This document shows, piece after piece, positions 19,007 to 22,435 of a stretch of 22,435 nucleotides of DNA. How positions within the stretch are numbered: the first letter of the stretch is position 1; each line of letters starts with the position of its first letter. Location of the stretch: contig JAUCBJ010009057.1 in assembly GCA_032718475.1 (NCBI GenBank), positions 64,001 to 86,435 on the forward strand, read 5' to 3'. Made by a program: the position numbers and the translations under genes. The notes under the pieces are model-generated. The model was given only the letters and a program-made list of their open reading frames with translations. It did not search any database and had not been told where the DNA came from. This stretch comes from Nemertoderma westbladi (Eukaryota > Xenacoelomorpha > Nemertodermatida > Nemertodermatidae).

Positions 19007-19248
19007 GCTCCTACTATATTTAAGTATTATTGGTAAGCAGAGTAAAAGGAATACAAAATTCAGATCCTCGTGTCTCGGCTAAACCAAGCTCTGGGTAGAC
19101 CTTGGAAACGACTTGCCTCTTCTCACTGACATTGCTTCGTGCGATATTGCTCTCATACTGTATATTAAATAATACATATAGTAGCGTGATGTCCCTTTAA
19201 CAGTAGCGTATAACGCAAAATAAATCTGTTAAACCCTTTGACCATCTG

Positions 19249-19530
19249 CAATTCTAGTCGATTAAGATATCGCGGCACCCACTGATATACTTGAAAGACA
19301 AAATTCTAGAATCAGTGGTTAACGTCCCCAGACAAGTTCTGGAATAAACTGGTGCCCATCCTAAATATTAATTATTAATATTTACAAATTCTGTCAAATT
19401 TTAGATCCTTTAAAATTCTAGTCTATTAAGATATCGTAGCACTTACCGATACTCTTAAAAGGACAAAATTCCTAGAATCAAGGATCCCAGTCCCCAGACA
19501 TGTTCTGGAATAAAATTGTGTCTATTTAAC
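19249..19530. repeat. diverged direct repeat, two units offset by about 165 bp
   Basis: Units at about 19249-19363 and 19413-19530 share ATTCTAGTC, ATTAAGATATCG, GACAAAATTC, TAGAATCA, GTCCCCAGACA and GTTCTGGAATAAA. The offset is 164-166 bp. Within each unit ATTCTAG recurs as TCTAGAAT or CTAGAAT, so each has a loose inverted arrangement. It could be part of an LTR or an old non-autonomous element. Confidence 0.8.
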
Positions 19531-19733
19531 ATTAAATAATAAAATTTACGGGAATAAATTTAAATTCATATATTTAATGAATTTAATAAATTGTCATTTT
19601 TATACAATTTATAATATTCCCAAAATTCCTTTAATTAATAGATCATGGGAGCGGAGATTCACTCTATTAAGTGTATTAGTGTGCGAGAATCTCCAATATA
19701 TAGTCAATAGCCGATAAAATTCATAAAATCATG

Positions 19734-19743
19734 TATAAAGGGG
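19734..19743 (+). promoter_or_regulatory. TATA-box-like sequence
   Basis: TATAAAGGGG, a good TATA-box match, lies about 600 bp before the ATG at 20335. It could drive that frame with a long 5' untranslated region. No initiator was identified, and AT-rich surroundings make chance matches likely. Confidence 0.2.
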
Positions 19744-19805
19744 ATATTGACCATTAAAGAATTACTATTAAATAGCATCCCAGATCTGTATGCATGAGAA
19801 TTACC

Positions 19806-19863
19806 CTAATTCTACCGCTAGCTTTCCATAATGTCACCATGGCAACAACCACGCTAGAATTAG
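19806..19863. promoter_or_regulatory. X-box-like palindrome between 9-bp inverted repeats
   Basis: GTCACCATGGCAAC at 19833-19846 has the two half-sites of the RFX X-box consensus (GTNRCC and RGYAAC types) with a 2-bp spacer. It is nearly palindromic. It is flanked by CTAATTCTA (19806-19814) and its exact complement TAGAATTAG (19855-19863). RFX binding is inferred from the motif only. Confidence 0.4.
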
Positions 19864-20334
19864 AAGTGAGTTAAAAGAACAATAGAAAGCTTGCCCCATT
19901 GAATAGCATAGGGAATAAATAGCGCACTGCTAGTATCCAAGGATACATAATAAATAAAGTGACATTCTGGAAGGTACTGACTAACGGACAAATGGCCCGA
20001 ATGTGTACAGTTTGTGGCAGTTGTGTTGAATTTGTGCGTTCATAGGTGAATGTTACTGCTAAAGTGTGTTTACAGTAGCTAGTCGCAATTGTGAAAGTAG
20101 CCCTAACTCTCCAGAAAGAACCTGAAGTACATCTAAGCCTTTGGGACGGACAGTGGAGTGACTTGCGCCGGTTATCGTTGTCATTGTGTAGCTACATCGT
20201 TGGCGAAAGCACAGCGACGACGGTACATCGGCGCTGAGGATCTTGCACTGTCCGGGGGCAAAAGAGGGGTAGGCAGCGACGCCCGCTAGCCTAATATATA
20301 AACTCATTATAATATTGATAAACTCATAGCAGAT

Positions 20335-22435
20335 ATGACTGAGTTGATAGAAGATGATCTTGGTATCAGGGAGCGATATACTCTACCTTTACAAGCGTTT
20401 GTCGATAGCTTGATACGCGGCGACGCTGGTCCAACTACTACGGAGGATGATGGTCGTTATATCGAACCGCCAATGTCCCCGGAGCAACTTACGCGTGAAT
20501 TGGATTATAGAAAGTTCACCGCTCGCTATACGCATCGTAATGGTACGTATATGGACTTCTTAACTACCGGCCATCCTATCGATTTACACGATACGGACGA
20601 TGTAGATACCGAAAGGGAAATGGTTTTATTTAAATATCATACCCAGCGGAGTCGGAACGATAAACCGAGAATAGAACACGAGAACTCTATTCGAAACAGA
20701 CTCGAAAGGGAAGACGTTGAAGAGCCGGATAAACGCAGCGACTTCAACGATTATCTGCAATTCCTGAGAGAGACATATCTCAATATTGCCAGCCAACAAA
20801 ATCTCGAAACTCGATATCCTCAAGGTATACATCATGATCCTATGATAGAACTCAAACGACTCTATTTCACTATGATGTATCTTACCGCCGATCGACCGCT
20901 ACCTGTCGTCCCAGATAGCTTCGAACAGATGGAGGAATATTGTACAACTGGAGAACGATCACCCGCGTTTCCCCTGCAGGACGTGCGTCTTTGGTATTAC
21001 TGCGACGAATGCCCTAGACCCAATCAGCAAACGGAAAGACATAAACATCCGCGGAGATGTTGCGCTAAACACAGTTTTACACGATATACTTATGGGAGTT
21101 TCGAGCGAAACCTATTCGACATATCACCTACGGTCGCTCGGCTCAAACGATCCTTGAATAAACCAATGATCAGAGTTCCGGAATACTCGGTCAGACCTCC
21201 TCATTCCTCAGTTAGACCTCAGACTCTTGATCCTAATAGTATCACTGATCCTCCCGAACTGTACTCACTGTTCAAAGATCTAGTGTTACCCGAACAGTTG
21301 ATCGGTGGTACCCCGGTGGTGGGCTCGCTAGATATTCGCCAACCCTACCTAGCCGGATTAGGACGCGGTCATATGATATCGCCGTTTAACCCGTACAACC
21401 ATCCCGGCTTCACCCCAATACAACCTGTTACGGAAGTCGAAGAGAGCGTCGTACGAAACGCGTTAGACTCTATTCGGCAGAAAATCGGAAAGGGAACTTA
21501 CGATTGTTTGGAGAAACGTAAATTGCAGCAACAAGTCCAAGCGGTGAAGGAATTAGTTTTACCCCAGTTCGATAGAGAAATACAAAATCTCGAGGAGGAC
21601 ATCGAACGTGGACGAACCTACTCTTTACAAGAGTTCCTAGATGAGCGTCTACAACTACAAGCGGAGGAAAATCAGCTCGAGGAAAGACATATAGAACTAG
21701 ATGAGAGAGAAGAAGCAGCTTTAGCCCAACCCGAAGCTCAAATCCTTATGACGGATCTCTACTCCAAAACCATCCTTCATCCCTCGATGGTTCCCCATTT
21801 CGGAGACAAACTCTTTGCGACGGTACAACCCCAACCGGTTGATATCAACCTAAGATCTCGAGATCTTATCGCTGACGCTCCCATGTTGCAACGTCCGCCC
21901 ATCGAAGCCGCTCGTGTCGATGGTATACTCGTTGAACCTCCGGACAATAGAGCGGATCTTGTCCGTCGCATGGTACACGATGTAAACATACGCGCTAGAC
22001 CTTTACCGGACTCGTTTTATGGGATCAAAGATCACCCTTATTACGTCAATCTAACACAATATTACATGGTAAAACCAGAAGATCCTACACATAGTCTGAG
22101 GTTTCTACCACTCATAAATCCTCTCGATCTTGTCGAACTCGAACAACTGCAGAAACATCTGGATCAGTTAGTTAAAATAAACTCATTTCGAAAACCATAT
22201 AATGTTTCCAGAATAGAGAAAGAAACAATACCTCCGTATAATCTTGATGGATTCATCAAAACTCGATTAGTACACTGGAATCTTGACGTGTTATTCGAGG
22301 AGGAAAGAATACAACGATATGGAGATGTGGAAACATATACCACACAATATTTAAAGTATAGAGACCTACCTAATGCTAGCGAATGCGCTACCTTGTGGCA
22401 TCCAGTGGGAATGACCCTCGAAAACGCCACTAAAG
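20335..22435 (+). CDS. unrecognised large protein, 700+ residues, incomplete at right edge
   Basis: An uninterrupted frame of 700 codons runs from ATG 20335 (G at -3) to the window end. An in-frame TAA at 20299 with no earlier ATG after it supports this start. I do not recognise the family. There is no signal peptide or membrane segment. Residues 220-246 hold a compact Cys/His cluster, WYYCDECPRPNQ followed by HKH, CC and H; C223, C226, H236, H238, C242, C243 and H246 could bind zinc. Residues about 365-470 are highly charged and helical, probably coiled coil (LEEDIERGR, QLEERHIELDEREEAA). The rest is polar, with many Arg, Asp and Pro residues. It is less AT-rich than its surroundings and has no homology I can see to the BEL/Pao frames. 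Candidates are the first frame of another retroelement, an integrated large DNA virus gene, or a single long host exon. Confidence 0.8.
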   Translation, partial: MTELIEDDLGIRERYTLPLQAFVDSLIRGDAGPTTTEDDGRYIEPPMSPEQLTRELDYRKFTARYTHRNGTYMDFLTTGHPIDLHDTDDVDTEREMVLFKYHTQRSRNDKPRIEHENSIRNRLEREDVEEPDKRSDFNDYLQFLRETYLNIASQQNLETRYPQGIHHDPMIELKRLYFTMMYLTADRPLPVVPDSFEQMEEYCTTGERSPAFPLQDVRLWYYCDECPRPNQQTERHKHPRRCCAKHSFTRYTYGSFERNLFDISPTVARLKRSLNKPMIRVPEYSVRPPHSSVRPQTLDPNSITDPPELYSLFKDLVLPEQLIGGTPVVGSLDIRQPYLAGLGRGHMISPFNPYNHPGFTPIQPVTEVEESVVRNALDSIRQKIGKGTYDCLEKRKLQQQVQAVKELVLPQFDREIQNLEEDIERGRTYSLQEFLDERLQLQAEENQLEERHIELDEREEAALAQPEAQILMTDLYSKTILHPSMVPHFGDKLFATVQPQPVDINLRSRDLIADAPMLQRPPIEAARVDGILVEPPDNRADLVRRMVHDVNIRARPLPDSFYGIKDHPYYVNLTQYYMVKPEDPTHSLRFLPLINPLDLVELEQLQKHLDQLVKINSFRKPYNVSRIEKETIPPYNLDGFIKTRLVHWNLDVLFEEERIQRYGDVETYTTQYLKYRDLPNASECATLWHPVGMTLENATK

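Larger units (their letters stand above)
18702..20334. other. AT-rich intergenic stretch, possibly with the element's 3' LTR
   Basis: No gene is seen. The left part (about 18718-19200) may be a 3' LTR of copy B, as it follows a purine run and contains AATAAA. The middle has a diverged direct repeat. The right part has a TATA-like box, inverted repeats and an X-box-like palindrome, and would include the upstream region of the frame that starts at 20335. The last 250 bases are noticeably less AT-rich. Confidence 0.5.

Noticed and set aside
20059-20307. 82-codon minus-strand frame just upstream of the unknown gene
   Set aside because: No recognisable features and no start context to favour it; more likely 5' region of the plus-strand frame.
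20998-21075. Cys cluster as a P2X7-type cytoplasmic zinc domain or a standard retroviral zinc knuckle
   Set aside because: It shares CxxC and a CC pair with the former but lacks the other conserved residues, and its spacing does not fit C-x2-C-x4-H-x4-C. It is left as an unassigned metal-binding-like cluster.

Overview
The window looks like metazoan genomic DNA (BEL/Pao LTR retrotransposons are, as far as known, restricted to animals). It has AT-rich non-coding stretches, a minisatellite, and decayed copies of one BEL/Pao-type element. Nothing in it points to a bacterial or organellar source, and I cannot name the species. No host gene with recognisable exons, no tRNA or rRNA gene and no CRISPR array was seen.

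Layout. 1-1077 is a 28-bp minisatellite of about 37 units that starts before the window. 1078-4543 is a long AT-rich leader with a CCAAT box, a 289-bp tandem duplication and an array of the palindrome ATACCGGTAT. 4544-11415 is BEL/Pao copy A: a gag-like frame, then gag/capsid, zinc knuckles, aspartic protease, reverse transcriptase, A17 domain and RNase H. It stops abruptly just before the integrase, where 11418-11643 resumes the same minisatellite. The leader then repeats (11644-13434) and copy B follows. Copy B has lost 4,557 bp (all of gag up to the end of capsid) but keeps protease, RT, RNase H, integrase and DUF5641 to the stop at 18701. So 11418-17470 is a head-to-tail duplicate of 851-11415, with small lesions private to each copy and one nonsense codon in RT shared by both. 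Copy A has gag without integrase and copy B has integrase without gag; neither could act alone.

18702-20334 is non-coding and AT-rich. It holds one AATAAA signal, a diverged direct repeat, a TATA-like box and an RFX/X-box-like palindrome between inverted repeats. At 20335 a 700-codon uninterrupted frame begins and runs off the right edge. I do not recognise its product. It carries a compact Cys/His cluster and a long charged helical stretch, and it is the least explained item here.

Working together: within the element, Gag (coiled coil, DUF1759 capsid, zinc knuckles) would package RNA, and protease, RT, RNase H and integrase would process, copy and insert it. All copies here are broken. The unexplained items of most interest are the terminal unknown frame, a cluster of near-perfect 5' splice-site (U1) sequences in the sense strand of gag, and the duplication joined through the minisatellite.
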